A DNA stretch of 64,000 nt, taken from contig OZ237735.1 in the NCBI GenBank assembly GCA_965178125.1, positions 1,426,001-1,490,000 of the forward strand, in the 5' to 3' direction. This stretch comes from Bilabrum cf. latius. Taxonomy: Eukaryota; Bigyra: Bicosoecida; Bigyra; Bicosoecida. The translations under genes were made by a program, and so were the position numbers. Position 1 is the first letter of the stretch. Every line of letters starts with the position of its first letter. The notes under the pieces are model-generated. The model made no database searches and was not told the origin of the DNA. It saw only the letters and a program-made list of their open reading frames with translations. Shown piece by piece: positions 45,285-57,000 of the stretch.

Positions 45285-47324
45285 ATGGCTAGCGCTAGCG
45301 GGGATGCGTCTGGAAAAGACAAGGCCGAGCCCATGCGAATGCAGTCGCCGCGGTTCACGTTTACGTCTTACATCGTCTTTACGGTGTGTTTTGTGGCTCT
45401 CGTGCTCATCTCTGTCACGATCGGAGCCTTAGGCCCCAAAGCCTACACAACCAAGGAAACTACAAACCACAACCATCTCGTATGCCGTAAAGCAGACTGC
45501 AATGTGAAATGGCGAGGCAGGCTCACCCACATGAGCCCTCTGCATCAGGGATTGGTTCTGAATGCCGTAGTGGAGACCCCCCTGACTGCGAAGGCTGACG
45601 GCAGCTCCACAATGTTGCCTGCCCAATTCAACGTGGAGTTCCCCTTGGTCTTTCACCTGAACATGACCGGGCGGGCGAAGCACCTCGCCGATGGGCACGC
45701 CATTGAGACGAACAGCGAGCACGCTCGTGAAGTGCGCTGCCACGCTGGCCAGTCCAACTGCACTGCCGTGCCCATCTTCGCGCTGACTCACGTGGAATAC
45801 AAAGAGTATGACATCAGCATCGAGATCGACCATCCGACGGAGGCGCTGGAGCGGCTCGGCCTGCACACGGCGGTACGCATCCGTTTCTACGCGTCCTTTG
45901 TCAACAAGCGGTTCACGCAATTCGAGGCCGGTTTCAAGTACTTTTTCGCCACCGTCTCCCTGCTTGGCGCTGCGGTATACACTGGCATTCTCATGTGCAC
46001 GGGCGGCCGCGGCGAGAAGGGCGTCGGCAGCGCCTGCGCTCGCCTCACTTCGGACCAGGGCTGGGCAATGGCTCTACTCTGGGGCCTGTCGGCCTTCGAT
46101 GACCCCTTCTTCCTGGCTGCCGTGTACACCCCGGGCGTGGCGTGGCCGGCCATCAACACCTTTTCCACCGTCACGTTCCTGGCCATGCTGCTCCTGTACT
46201 TTTTGTGCCAGGCTCACGCCATCGCAGTGTCGGGCGAATCGGCCCGACCTGGAGGGGCCGAGGGTGGGCCTGGGTCCGGGGGGGTGAAGCGGGACGCGTG
46301 GTTCTACCTGTTCAAGCTCGTTTTCATCATGGCCTTCTGGATGCTGTCCCTAGTCCTCAGCATGTACGTGCTGTACGAGCTCGAGGTGGACCCTTCCTAC
46401 TCCGTGGAGGACGACGACCTTCTCTCCCAGGGGTACGGCAGGTTCCTCTTCGGGCTGGCCATCGCCGTGGGTGTCGTCTATCTGCTGTGGCTGGCGCTGT
46501 ACTTTGTGCTCGCTGTCAGGCAGTGCGGGCGCCTCCCGCCTTACATGCAGCTGTGGCTGACCCTGACGTTCATCACGGTGCTCACCATCCTCAGCGTGTA
46601 CTGGGTGGGCGGGTTCTTCGTGACCCGCGAGAAGAACGCCGCGCTGACGTTTATCTGCCTGCACACCACGGTCAACTGCTACGTGTACCTGCTGGCCATC
46701 GGCGCGCTCCCGGGTTACGATTCCGGGTCCATCGACTGGGCCGTGGAGGAGGCCCAGCAGGAGGCGAGGGGGGCGAGGAGGGGCCGGTTCAGGGGGGGGG
46801 GTGTCGCCGGGGAGGGGGGGGAGGAGGGGGCGGAGGTGCTGGGGCGGGCTGGTGGCGCGGGGGGCTACAGGGACGACGTGCTCGTCGAGATCGGGGATGA
46901 GGAGGATGAGGATGAGGAGGATGAGAATGATGAGATCGTAGATGGGGACGCGGAGAGTGGGTCCCTGGGTGGAGGTGCCGCCGCTGCTGCCTCGGTGGCG
47001 GCGGCGGGCGACCGCTTCGGTTCGGAGGACCGGGCTAGGAGGACTAAGAGTGGGAAAAAGAAGAAGGCCAAGAGGCAGCAGCAGCAGCAGCAGGCGAAGA
47101 AGGGGAGGGGCGGCGGTGATGAGGACGGCCTCGGTGGGATCGAGCTGACGGTCGGGGGCGCCGGTGGTGACGACTTCGATTCGGAGTTCGAGCTGCAAGA
47201 CGGAGATGTCGACGTCGAGCTTGGACCTGGCGGCAGGAAGACGCATCGCGCTGCCAGTGGGGGGACTGCGCCGACGAGCAGCCGCGGGTTCGCAGACGAC
47301 CAGGACGCCGATTTGGAGGTCTGA
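45285..47324 (+). CDS. TMEM181/Wntless-like multi-pass membrane protein
   Basis: 679 aa from ATG 45285 to TGA 47322-47324, unspliced and without a single in-frame TAG. An N-terminal membrane anchor (YIVFTVCFVALVLISVTIGA) precedes a lumenal beta-rich domain with paired Cys, then about seven helices beginning FFATVSLLGAAVYTGILM. The segments LLWGLSAFDDPFFLAAVY and TVTFLAMLLLYFLCQAHAI fit the Wntless-like transmembrane domain of TMEM181. The cytoplasmic tail (from about residue 490) is Gly/Glu/Asp-rich, with a KKKKAKRQQQQQQ patch. Family members are membrane receptors or trafficking proteins; function here is inference. The ATG at 45285 was preferred over the in-frame GTG at 45273. Confidence 0.72.
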   Translation: MASASGDASGKDKAEPMRMQSPRFTFTSYIVFTVCFVALVLISVTIGALGPKAYTTKETTNHNHLVCRKADCNVKWRGRLTHMSPLHQGLVLNAVVETPLTAKADGSSTMLPAQFNVEFPLVFHLNMTGRAKHLADGHAIETNSEHAREVRCHAGQSNCTAVPIFALTHVEYKEYDISIEIDHPTEALERLGLHTAVRIRFYASFVNKRFTQFEAGFKYFFATVSLLGAAVYTGILMCTGGRGEKGVGSACARLTSDQGWAMALLWGLSAFDDPFFLAAVYTPGVAWPAINTFSTVTFLAMLLLYFLCQAHAIAVSGESARPGGAEGGPGSGGVKRDAWFYLFKLVFIMAFWMLSLVLSMYVLYELEVDPSYSVEDDDLLSQGYGRFLFGLAIAVGVVYLLWLALYFVLAVRQCGRLPPYMQLWLTLTFITVLTILSVYWVGGFFVTREKNAALTFICLHTTVNCYVYLLAIGALPGYDSGSIDWAVEEAQQEARGARRGRFRGGGVAGEGGEEGAEVLGRAGGAGGYRDDVLVEIGDEEDEDEEDENDEIVDGDAESGSLGGGAAAAASVAAAGDRFGSEDRARRTKSGKKKKAKRQQQQQQAKKGRGGGDEDGLGGIELTVGGAGGDDFDSEFELQDGDVDVELGPGGRKTHRAASGGTAPTSSRGFADDQDADLEV

Positions 47325-47431
47325 GGAAAGCATCAACGCCGCTCCATCTTGGGGGACGGTTCATGTGAGATTGACTGGCTGTTGTTGAATGCATTGTTTA
47401 GATTAAAGATCGCATTCGTGCTCGTTTTCTC

Positions 47432-49071
47432 ATGGTTTTGGCCTTTGGCGAATGCCGGAACTGCTCGCAAAAAGACCAGAACAGCACTCGCAGCATGCCA
47501 ATGGAGGTTGTTGACGCGTCAATCAGCAGCAAGTACCATGTTGATATGTCAAAACCTTTTGCTGTCGGCGGGGAAGCTAGGTTGTATGTTGGCATGCCTC
47601 TACATTGTGCAGCTTCGCCGGAGCGAGCGGTGATCAAGGTGTATCGAAGATCGAGCTCCAGCACCGAGCAGCAGGTATTGTCCCACACTTCGAGGCTCCA
47701 ACTCTCTGGTATCATTCCATGCATAATGCAAGCCCAATGCTTTGGATCAAGGGCAGTTGCCATCGTGAGATCTTCCGACGCTCCTTCAAATGTGCCCGGC
47801 CTCGATCGAATGATTGGCACTTGTTTTGCTTTGTACCACGCGCGCAGCCTAAATTTTCGGGGGATTTGCATAGCCTCGCTCAAAATTCCTCTGCATATAG
47901 CTCATTGAGATGCCCTGCATCGGCTGGCCTGTCTGAGCAGCTGCTTGCTGTGCTTGCAGTCCGAGTCCTGAGGGCTCTTCTTCACTTGCACTCGGTTGGA
48001 ATTGCGCATGGTGACTTGAAATTGGAAAACATTGTGTACGATGAAGTAGATTCGTGCGGCACGAGAGACTTGAAAGCAGCCAGCAGTGCGACCAGCAGCC
48101 GGCCAGCAGAAGTACCGCAAGCTCTCGCGACCGCCCCTAGGGTAGCTTTGATCGACTTTGGATTCTCCCGAAACGTGCGAGCCTGCGATGCAAAAAGCAG
48201 CTGGCGTGCGCTATGCAAGCGACAGGCCGGCAGGTTGCCTGCGGCAGAAAGCGAGGATCGCGCAGTCGAGGCGAGCAGAGCTGAGCACGCTGCCTCTGCC
48301 ACTTGCAGCACCAGCGCCAGCGCCAGCAGCAGCTCGAAAGGATGCAGCTACAGCCGGATCCCTGCATCCGGAGCAGGCAGAGATACTGCCTCAGGATCAA
48401 ACGAGGGAAAGCCATCCGAGGCGCCACCTCCTATCGCAGGCCGCAAGCGCAGCCGAGCAGAGCTTGGCACGGAGCCGGGTATGGCGGACACCGTGGCCCC
48501 GCCGGCACCTGAACGACTCAATTTGGACTAGACTCGGATTCCCATCGGCGCCTTTGTGGCTCCCGAGGTGCAGCTGCTGGCTCAAACCCGAGGCTAGGAC
48601 GTCCTTGGGCGGGATACAGCCGTCGCTGGCTAGCTGTGCGCGGCCAAGGCAGATGCGTGGAGCTTCGGTGCTTGCCTGGTCGCGATGGCTGCGCTGCATT
48701 GCCCTGCAGGCTGCACTCGCAGGAACGCCGTGTCCCTGCCGGCCCCGGTGCGGCCTGGGTCCAAGTGCTATTCGTCTAATTTCATCCGATTAATCGGGAG
48801 ACTGTGTGTTGCTGATGCGAGGGAGAGGGTGGCGCTGCATGATGCGTGGTTGGGAGATCCGTGGCTGGAGTGGGCGATGTAGCTGGAGGCAAGTGTGGCT
48901 GCAATGCAAAGCTAGCGGGGTTGTGGAGGCCAAATCGGCGCTGTCAAAGACACAGACGCCGGTTCAAGAGTGGACTACTCGGTTGGTGGGCTAGTTCCAC
49001 GGTCACGAAGAGCTGGCTCAACTGTCGCAAAGTCGTGCAAGAAGCGGAGGGTTGAGGCAATGTTCACTTAA
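47432..49071 (+). CDS. Divergent protein kinase (join 47432..47764, 47848..49071)
   Basis: 518 aa (497 from the alternative ATG at 47495). An 83-nt intron (donor GTGAGA, acceptor GCGCAG, phase 0) joins the N lobe (VGGEARLYVG glycine-rich loop, AVIKVYRR lysine) to the C lobe. The catalytic loop is HGDLKLEN (HGD instead of HRD), the metal motif IDFGFS, and after a Ser/Ala-rich activation-segment insert of about 130 residues come FVAPEV and DAWSFG. Four or more TAGs lie between DFG and the end (48529, 48595, 48637, 48880 and others), so the APE motif and the DxWSFG motif are reachable only if TAG is sense. Ends at TAA 49069-49071, overlapping an AATAAA at 49070-49075 that may be the polyadenylation signal. 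Subfamily not assigned. Confidence 0.8.
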
Positions 49072-49483
49072 TAAAGCAGGTTTGGTTCGCGGGTTTAAAG
49101 GTGACGAGCCTTGGCATTTTACTAGGTTGACATGGCAGGTATGTTTCAAAATGGGAGTCGGAGCGCGCGGAGAGTTCAGTATGGGTTTGACCGGGTGGAC
49201 AATCATTAAGCACCAATTTTAAACGAGCACAAGATTGTCCACTCAACTTATCTAGACAGGGTAAGCTATGATCCGCACGGAGCGCGATAAGCGATTTGTC
49301 AGATTGATGCTACAAGCGCGGCGAGCAATTGGCCGATACGGCCTGTGACATGCTATCTTGTCATGCTGCTCCGTTGAGTGGAAATTACTTTCGAACCGTT
49401 TCGGCGACGTCGCAAGCCTGAACATGCAGGAATATATTGCAATATAGTACGTTTTTCGTAAGTCAACGCAGGGAGTCTGACGA
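49072..49483. other. Intergenic, AT-richer
   Basis: Starts with the AATAAA after the kinase stop. Presumably contains the kinase 3' end and the promoter of the ARM-repeat gene. No gene recognised. Confidence 0.5.
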
Positions 49484-50827
49484 ATGGACAGTATTGGCAG
49501 TGAATTGACGAGGAGAGTAGCAGGGCTAGCGCAGAGGCTAGCCTCTGGCGAAGATGGTCAAGCGGCCGATGCAGCTGCTGCCATCGGCAATATAGCTTTG
49601 ATGCGTACGGCTGGCGTGAAGGCCGTGGTGGATGCAGGCGCCATGCCGCCGCTGGTGGCGCTCCTGGCATCTGACAAGGACCGAGTCGTGGCCAGCGCGA
49701 CTAAGGCCATCTGGAGGATGGCCTACTGCAGTGCTGCAGGCGTGAAGGCCGTGGTGGATGCAGGCGCCATGCCGCCGCTGGTGGCGCTCCTGGCATCTGA
49801 CAAGGACCAAGTCGTGGCCAGCGCGGCCCACGCGATCTCCAAGGTGATCCACAGGAATGCTGCAGGCGTGAAGGCCGTGGTGGATGCAGGCGCCATGCCG
49901 CCGCTGGTGGCGCTCCTGGCATCTGACAAGGACCGAGTCGTGGTCAGTGCAGCCGAGATCATCAACAATCTGGCTAGCCTGGATGAGTGTAAATTGACTA
50001 TTGCAGCCTCTGGGGCGGTTGCATCTATGTCTGTACACGTTGAGTCCAGCGTTTCTTGGGCGCACCTAATCGGCAGCGTGCATGTATCCATTGAGGTCAC
50101 CGAGGCCCTCCGCTCATTAGCCAGCGGTTCCATGCCGGTCAAGCGGGCCCTCATCGAGACAGGTGTCCTCGATCCACTGGCTGCTGCTCTGCACAGGGCC
50201 ACCTCGCATGATATCATGGCGAGAGTGTGCAGTGTGCTGCAGTCGCTCGTGTGCTGCGAGCTAGTGTCCCATGCAACGTGCAAGGAGAACTTGGTGCCTG
50301 GCCTAGTGCACGCCCTGGGCTTGCCTTGTCCTGACCTGAGGGGGCAGGCCCTGCATGTGCTGCATGCCATCTCAAAGGTATCCTGCGGAGCATGCCGAAT
50401 GCTTGTGGAAGCCGAATGTGTCCCGGCACTTCGCCATCCAATGCAGCTGGAGGGCGCCTAGCTTTAGCACAGGATGTCAGCAATGCGAGTGCTGCTGATG
50501 CTGATGAGGCGCACGGATGCAGCCGCAGCTGCCCTCGCGGACTGCAAGGAGCTGCTCGACCACGTGATTGCAGCCGCTGGGGGTGCGTGGGAGGACTCTG
50601 CTGCCCGCGAGCTGGGGTGTCTGTGCTCGGCGCAGTGCCTGCAAGGGGCGGAACAGTGCAAGCTTGCGGTGAGTCGGGCAGGCGGGCTCAAGCCGATTGC
50701 TGATCTTCTGAAGGAATCAGAGTCAGCAGGCCACAGTGCCTGCGAGCTGCGGTGGGCTCTGGAGGACACTGCGGGCGCATCCAAGGAGCTGAGGGAAGCA
50801 GTGAAGGCAGCTGGATTTGAGGGATGA
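49484..50827 (+). CDS. Armadillo-repeat protein with recent tandem repeat expansion
   Basis: 447 aa, ATG 49484, TGA 50825-50827, unspliced. The N-terminal half carries 42-residue ARM repeats of the form AGVKAVVDAGAMPPLVALLA then SDKDxVVASA. Three are nearly identical at DNA level (126-bp unit). The later repeats are diverged (GVLDPLAAALHRAT, GGLKPIADLLKESE). Two TAGs flank a Leu at 50459-50467 (LEGA-TAG-L-TAG-HRMSAM), with ARM-like helices continuing after them. ARM superhelices bind peptides or proteins; this resembles plant and protist vacuolar-8/importin-like ARM proteins without a more specific match. Confidence 0.85.
49613..49938 (+). repeat. Three tandem 126-bp ARM repeat units
   Basis: The same roughly 70-bp core (starting GGCGTGAAGGCCGTGGTGG) recurs at 49613, 49739 and 49865, spaced 126 bp, with almost no substitutions; the remaining part of each unit has diverged. 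Confidence 0.93.
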
Positions 50828-51016
50828 CTGCCTTGGGCTTGCTGTCAATGTGACGCCTGGGGTGCTACGGCAGCGACTCCGGTCTCTTACTATTTTCAAC
50901 TCTGAATTGCGTGTTATTGACCCTGTGACGATATTGAGTCTCGCAATCGCAGAACCACGACCCATTTACAAGCGGCGGCACCGTATCACCATCTTGCCTC
51001 GCCGCCTTCTGCAAGT

Positions 51017-54000
51017 TCAGGTAATGGTCCCTCCCCCTGTGCCCTTGGGACAACGCAGCTCCACTGGCATCAGCGACCGCTGCAGGTCGTTGAAGGCGAA
51101 CTTCATCGACCCCGTGTTGCGGTAGGCATTCCCCAGCCGAGTGCCGCACGACCGCATCACGTTGGCAAGCTCAAGCGGGGACATGCTGTACCCTGTCTGC
51201 TGCCTGTCCTGGTCCATGTCATGGACCACCTGACTGACAGTGCCTCTTCCCAGTGATGGGGAGCCAACTGCAGGGCTAGCATGGGCTGCACCTGCACCCG
51301 CTGATCCTCGCTATATCGCCCCTTCGCTGGTGGCAGTAGCGGCATCACCACGCACATCCTAGCGACGCACTGGACTCCCAGTCCCCCGACCATAGAATTC
51401 ATTTGATGCCCTACTAGAGCCACTGCCTGCTGCATCCCCAAACGCAGCCCCGCACCCGGCTTCCAGCCCCGACGCCATGCACGCCTGCCTCGCCAGATCC
51501 AGAGTCACCACCATCCCCGTCCTGTCCTTGGCGCTCTTGCAGCTCACCAGCCGCCCGCCCGCGCAGCACCTTGTCAGCCCGTCGATGGCTCGCAGGAATG
51601 CAGCCGTCCCCGCCACGCCCTCCAGCTCCATGTTGGCCTCTGCCTGCCTCAGGTCCTCCATCCACTCGGCGCATGCACGCACCCTGGCTTGCAGGATCAG
51701 GCTGATGGTGCCTGCATCGAAGGGCAGGGCCGGGTCATGAGCCCCAGCAGCTTGCACGGACCCTCGCTGCGGCTGACTGGCACTGACTCCCACCCCACGA
51801 GGCGAGGCTCGATGCAGGCCCTCATCGCCCTCAATCACTGACCCCAGCACGGGGTCACTGGACTGCGCGTTCTTCCAGGCCCAGTCCATCAGGGCCTCCA
51901 CTGGCATGCCCCCGCCCACTCGCAGGTGGTCGCTCTCTTGCTCATCGTCACCCGTCATGGCGCCCGGAGTATGATGACCCATTGCTCTGGCAGATGCGCC
52001 CAGCATGCTCCAGCCCCCGGGCCACTGGGGCACACAGTCAAAGCACGACTCACCGGCATCACCAGCACCGCCTCGCGCCCCTCGCTGCTGCCGGCCAGCG
52101 CACGCCCCCGACACCGCCCCCGCCAGCCTGCCCAGCCGCACGAGGTAGTCTTGGCAGCACGACAGCAGCTCGGCATTGATGCTGCTGCGCATCTTGGGGG
52201 ACCCGAACATGTCACTGACACGCTGCATCTCGTTGAAGCCGCTCTGGGCGAGCAGCACGTGCGCAGGAAAGAACGGAGCCGAGTCGTCTTGGGACAGCGG
52301 CCCCAGCCAGCCTGCCTGCATGGCAGCGTCTAGGCCCACCACAGGTACCTCCAGTGTGACGAGCAGCTGCGGAGGAGGCACCGCCAGGAGAGTGTGGCTA
52401 CCAGCAGCATCGTCAGCTTCTGGATCCGGCCGCTACCGATTGCGGGCAGACATCAGTTGTGCCCCAAAGTCAGCACCATACCCTCCAGCGCCCGGCCGGC
52501 CTCCCACATGCGGCCACACAGCCCCGGGTAGATCCTCGGGATCACGACCCGTCGGACCCACCCGCACCGACACCCGCCTAGACTGCACCCTCAGGATCGT
52601 GTCCCCATTGCGGCCGCACTGAGCAAGAGGCAGTCTCGACGGGCCAGCCACCCAGTCCGTGTCCAGCCCGTCAGAGTCTTCATCTTCCCATGAGTCGTCG
52701 TAGTGGTTCTGGGGGGGAGAAAACACGCGCTTGCCGCTGTCATGAGACAGGCCGGGCGCAGCACCGCGAGCCTGATAGCCTCTGAGTGCATTCACCCTCG
52801 CAGGCTCCCCAGCTGCCCCTCCTCCTCCTCCTCCTCCTCCTCCTCCTCCTCCTCCTCCTCCTCCTCCTCCTCCTCCTCCTCCTCCTCCTCCTCCTCCTCC
52901 TCCTCCTCCATTGTCCCACTCGGTGCTCTTCTTCTGCTCGGAGACAGAGGTCCGTGGTGTCGGTGTGTCGTACCGCTCGATGCTAGCTGCGTCCTCATCT
53001 TCCCCGCCGCCGACTCGGTCCGCGTCCACCAGCCTGATCGCCACCCTGCATCCCGCCGCAATGCCTACCACGGCATCGCTTACCATGACACTCTCCTTCG
53101 AAAATGTGGACAGTAAAGAGGACCAGGTCAGCAGCATCCCGCAGGTCCTCCACTGCAGCAGAGCAGCCCACGCGTCGTGCAGGGCAGCCACAGAGGCTTC
53201 TCTGTCTTGTCTAGATACACCGTCTACCTCACCGTCTGCACTGCTTGTGGCAGCAGAGACGGTGGCAATGCTCTCTGCAGCAGTTGGCAGTGCGTGCCCG
53301 GCCCTTACCCTCCCTGGCGCGAGAGAGGCCATCGCCTGCCTAATCCTATCAAGCGGCATACGGAGCAGCTGCAGAGCCGACAGGGCCACCCCGGCGATGG
53401 CCTGAGGTACCACGCAATCTGCCCTCGCGCGAGCCATGTCCAGAGCCGTCATCATCTCTCTGTAGCTGCGAGCTGCCCGCCACGGGTGCTTGGAGCCCGT
53501 GTGTGCCTTGGCCTGCGTGCCTCGATCGATGGCCTGGGTGAGCAGCTCGTGGAGCCCCTAGGACGACTTCATGTGGTGAGCTGCGGGTGCGCCCAGAGTG
53601 GCCATGGGCAAGACCCTATAGGCATACCTGGGCCCGCGCCCTTTCTCCTGGTCTGGTCGAATCGGACTGCCAGTCTGGGCCTCGTCGTGATCGCCGGAGA
53701 GATGAGAGCTGCTGTTGGCGTTGCCCAGCACCAGCACCCCAGAGCTCGACTGCAGGTTTGTCGCAACGAGTCCGAAGATGGACTCCTTCTTGTCCACCGA
53801 GGCCCGGAAATTCACGCTGCTGGCCCTTGGGTGCACGGCCTTGTGGTACACCGTCGGCGGCGGGCGGGGAACAACCGCTTGGTCCTCGATGCCATGGGGC
53901 ACAACACCAACCGGCTCGCTGCTTCCAGCGTCAAGCACGAGCTGTGGCTGATAATCGATTGAGGCGCTCGGCTTAGATGGCCCCATGGTGGTTGCTGTCA

Positions 54001-57000
54001 GCGTGGAGCCGACCTCTGTCTCCACGTCGCTAGTCTCAGGCACAGTCTGCAGCACTCTATCGGGAGAAGTGGGCACGAACGGCTGCAGTGCAACATGACC
54101 GATGCTGCCTGCGTTGCCGCTGAAACCAGGCATGTCTGCGTCGTCCAAGGACTAGTTGCTCCTTCTAGCACCAGCTCCAGAGCTCGCATTGCCGCCCTCC
54201 CCGCTGGTGATCCTGGCCCTCCACTGCCCGTCGTCGTCCCCATCCATCGACCCCCGCTCGATCCCCTGTTCGTCCAGAACCTCGTCCACCTCGCGCTGCT
54301 GCCGCTCCCTGGCCTGCGCCTGGTCAGAGTCACCGTCCGAGTCGAAGTCAGTCCCCCGGCGGCCGTCCTTTGCACCGCCGCTGGATCCGCCCCTGCGACC
54401 CTGCTGCTTCCTCTTCCTTGCCTTCTCCTCGTGCTTGAGCCGCTTCTGGCGGGCTCGCAGCTGCTCGGCTAGCCCATGCTCCCTAACCAGGCAGGGCCAC
54501 ACCCTCGATGCCAAGTACGACTTGTGCTCCACCGAGTCGTTCTGCCTCGCCATCAGCCACCGCATGCAGATCTCCTGCTCGCGCAGCGAGCGGAGCCCGT
54601 AGCTCAAAATGGCGTAGGTTGTTAGCTTGGCGGAGGCCGCAAACGCCGTGCCTCTAAGCTGTCGCACAGATCGGAGCGCGTGGGCGAAGAGCTGGCGGCC
54701 TTCGAATGCGGTCCGTGCATCAGCTCTTCGCTGTGCCGCCATGGCAGGCAGCAGCTGCCGCGGCATCTGTAGAGCAAGGCTGGACTCCCGGCACTGCTCC
54801 AGCAGCATTGCCGTTGATTGCCCAAGTGGCCTTGCCTGCGGCTCGGCCGAGCTGCCAGCGGACAGTCGCGGGTGCCAGGTCGGAAACAGCGACAGGAACA
54901 GTTCCTGCCCTTGCAGCGCGCCACTCGCGCCCTCCTGGACCGAATCTGCAGCGGCAGCCACGGCGTCCATGATTGCACTGCCGTGCGATGCGCCTCCCAC
55001 TCGCCTGCTAGAGAGCTGGTACCCCATCAGTTGCGATGCGGTGGGCTGTGGCGCGCCCAGGGTCCTCGCCTCCAGCATTTTGCCGCCAGTCCCCGCCTGG
55101 TCCAACTAGGCCAATCGGCTTGACCGCCGCAGCAGCTAGGCAAGCTGGGCGCTGGGCAGGGCAGCCCTGAACCGTGACACAAGATCCACTCGAAGGGTCA
55201 CGTTCGTGGGGGCTGTTGCATAGGCGTTGCCAAGCGACGATCGCCGGAACACCGACACGAGCTCGGCACCAGATCGAGACAGCGCATCTTCGCGGAAGCT
55301 CCAGCTAGCCAAGGCCGCATGGGCAGCGGGTGGCAGCATCGGATCAGCAGTCATGCGACTGGCAGGCACGCCGGCCGGGAACTCGTCGCCAGCGGCGTCC
55401 ATGTCGACCGAGGGACGCCTTGAGACTGTCGCGTCACGGGGTAGCAGCAGGACAGCGACGGTCCCATCCTAGGCTGCCTGTTCCGGGGTTGTGGGACTGC
55501 CCCTGCTAAACGCAGAGGCAGCCGGGGGTGACATGGGCAGCACAGCTGCCAGCGAAATCGACTGCCACGGAGCACGCTGGCTCACCCGACGGGTCTCCAC
55601 GCGGGGCGAGGAGCCCTGCAGGTGCCTCCGCCCGCGCCCCATGGACACACGTCCTCCCGACGACCCCTCCCCGCTCGAGGACCTCGCAGCAGTCGAATCC
55701 ACACTATCAAGTGTGACTCGAAAGGCTGGGCTCTGGTGAGCCAGGAGCCAGCACGATCTCCACCGAATGTACCACCGCAGCACGCAGTCGACACCAATGG
55801 TCCGAGGTCCGTGCCGAGCAGACGAACGAGCCCCCCTAGGAGTCCTTCCGCCTCCTCCGCTGCGGACCCTCCGCTGTATGGCGGCGCTCCTCAGCTGGGC
55901 CCGCATGGATTCAGGCATGACGTGCCTGCTGCGCTCCTCACCTCCCGATACACCGCTGGATGCCCCGGCTCCCGAGGACCTCGTTGGCCGGCTGAACGAG
56001 CTCGACCGCATGCCGGTCGATACAATAGCCCCTGCGCTGTCAGCGTCCGAGTGCCCCGTGGACTCGCCGCTCTCAAGCTCAACCTTGCCTTGGGAATGGC
56101 CCATGCCGCCAACGCCAGCGGCCTGAGCCTGAGCTGCGGCATCCACGGTCCTGACACGGATGGACACGCAGAAGGAGCTCATGCGCCAGGGAACGGTGGT
56201 CCTAGGGGTGGCGCTCTAGCCCCCGCGCATGACCTCGGGCCGCCGCCCCGCCAGAGCGGCCCGCTGCTCCAGCAGCCTCCGCCTCACCCTGTCGATGGCA
56301 GCCTGCTCTTGTGCGCGGGCTTGCTCCATCGACAAGCCAGTAGCGCCGCTGCTTCCACGCGCATGGTCCGCTGCGTCTTCCAGAGGAGGAGCCACGTTTC
56401 GACTTCGGGCGCGCACCGTGGGGCCGGTGTACGCCACCACGGTATCGCTCGAAGCTAGCTCCACAGTCGCAGAGTCCGACAGCGGGGTGTTTACCGATCG
56501 CATGGGATCCAGCAGGCTTGATGAGGCGCCTACATCAATGCGCAGGGCAGCTCTAACCGCTTGCGGAGAGCGCACAGCATCTGGTGACATGGGCAAGCGG
56601 CCGCCCTCAATATCATCAGAGCTGTTGGAGTCGGAGGCCGCGAGTGCGGCATTGGGGGAAGCAGTACCCGAGACCAAGCGGCCTCTCCCCGGCCTGAGCT
56701 CGCCAGTGTATGTGGACGACTGCACCGCTAGCCGGCCGCTCATGGTGCCACCATTCCTACGCCTGCCCGCTGCATTAAATTCTTTCCTTATCCTAGGTTT
56801 CGAGACCCAGCCTACGCTCGGCCCAAGCGGACTCTAGTAGGATCCGCTGATCTGCCGCCGGGCGGACTGGATGCGCCTGGCGACCGCGACTGCCTGCATC
56901 GAGAACTTTCGCTTCTCGTGCGCCTCAACGATCGCGACCGCGTCTGCGGCTGCCTCCCTCACGATCTGCGTTGCTGGGACGCTGCCGCTAGCCAGTCGCA

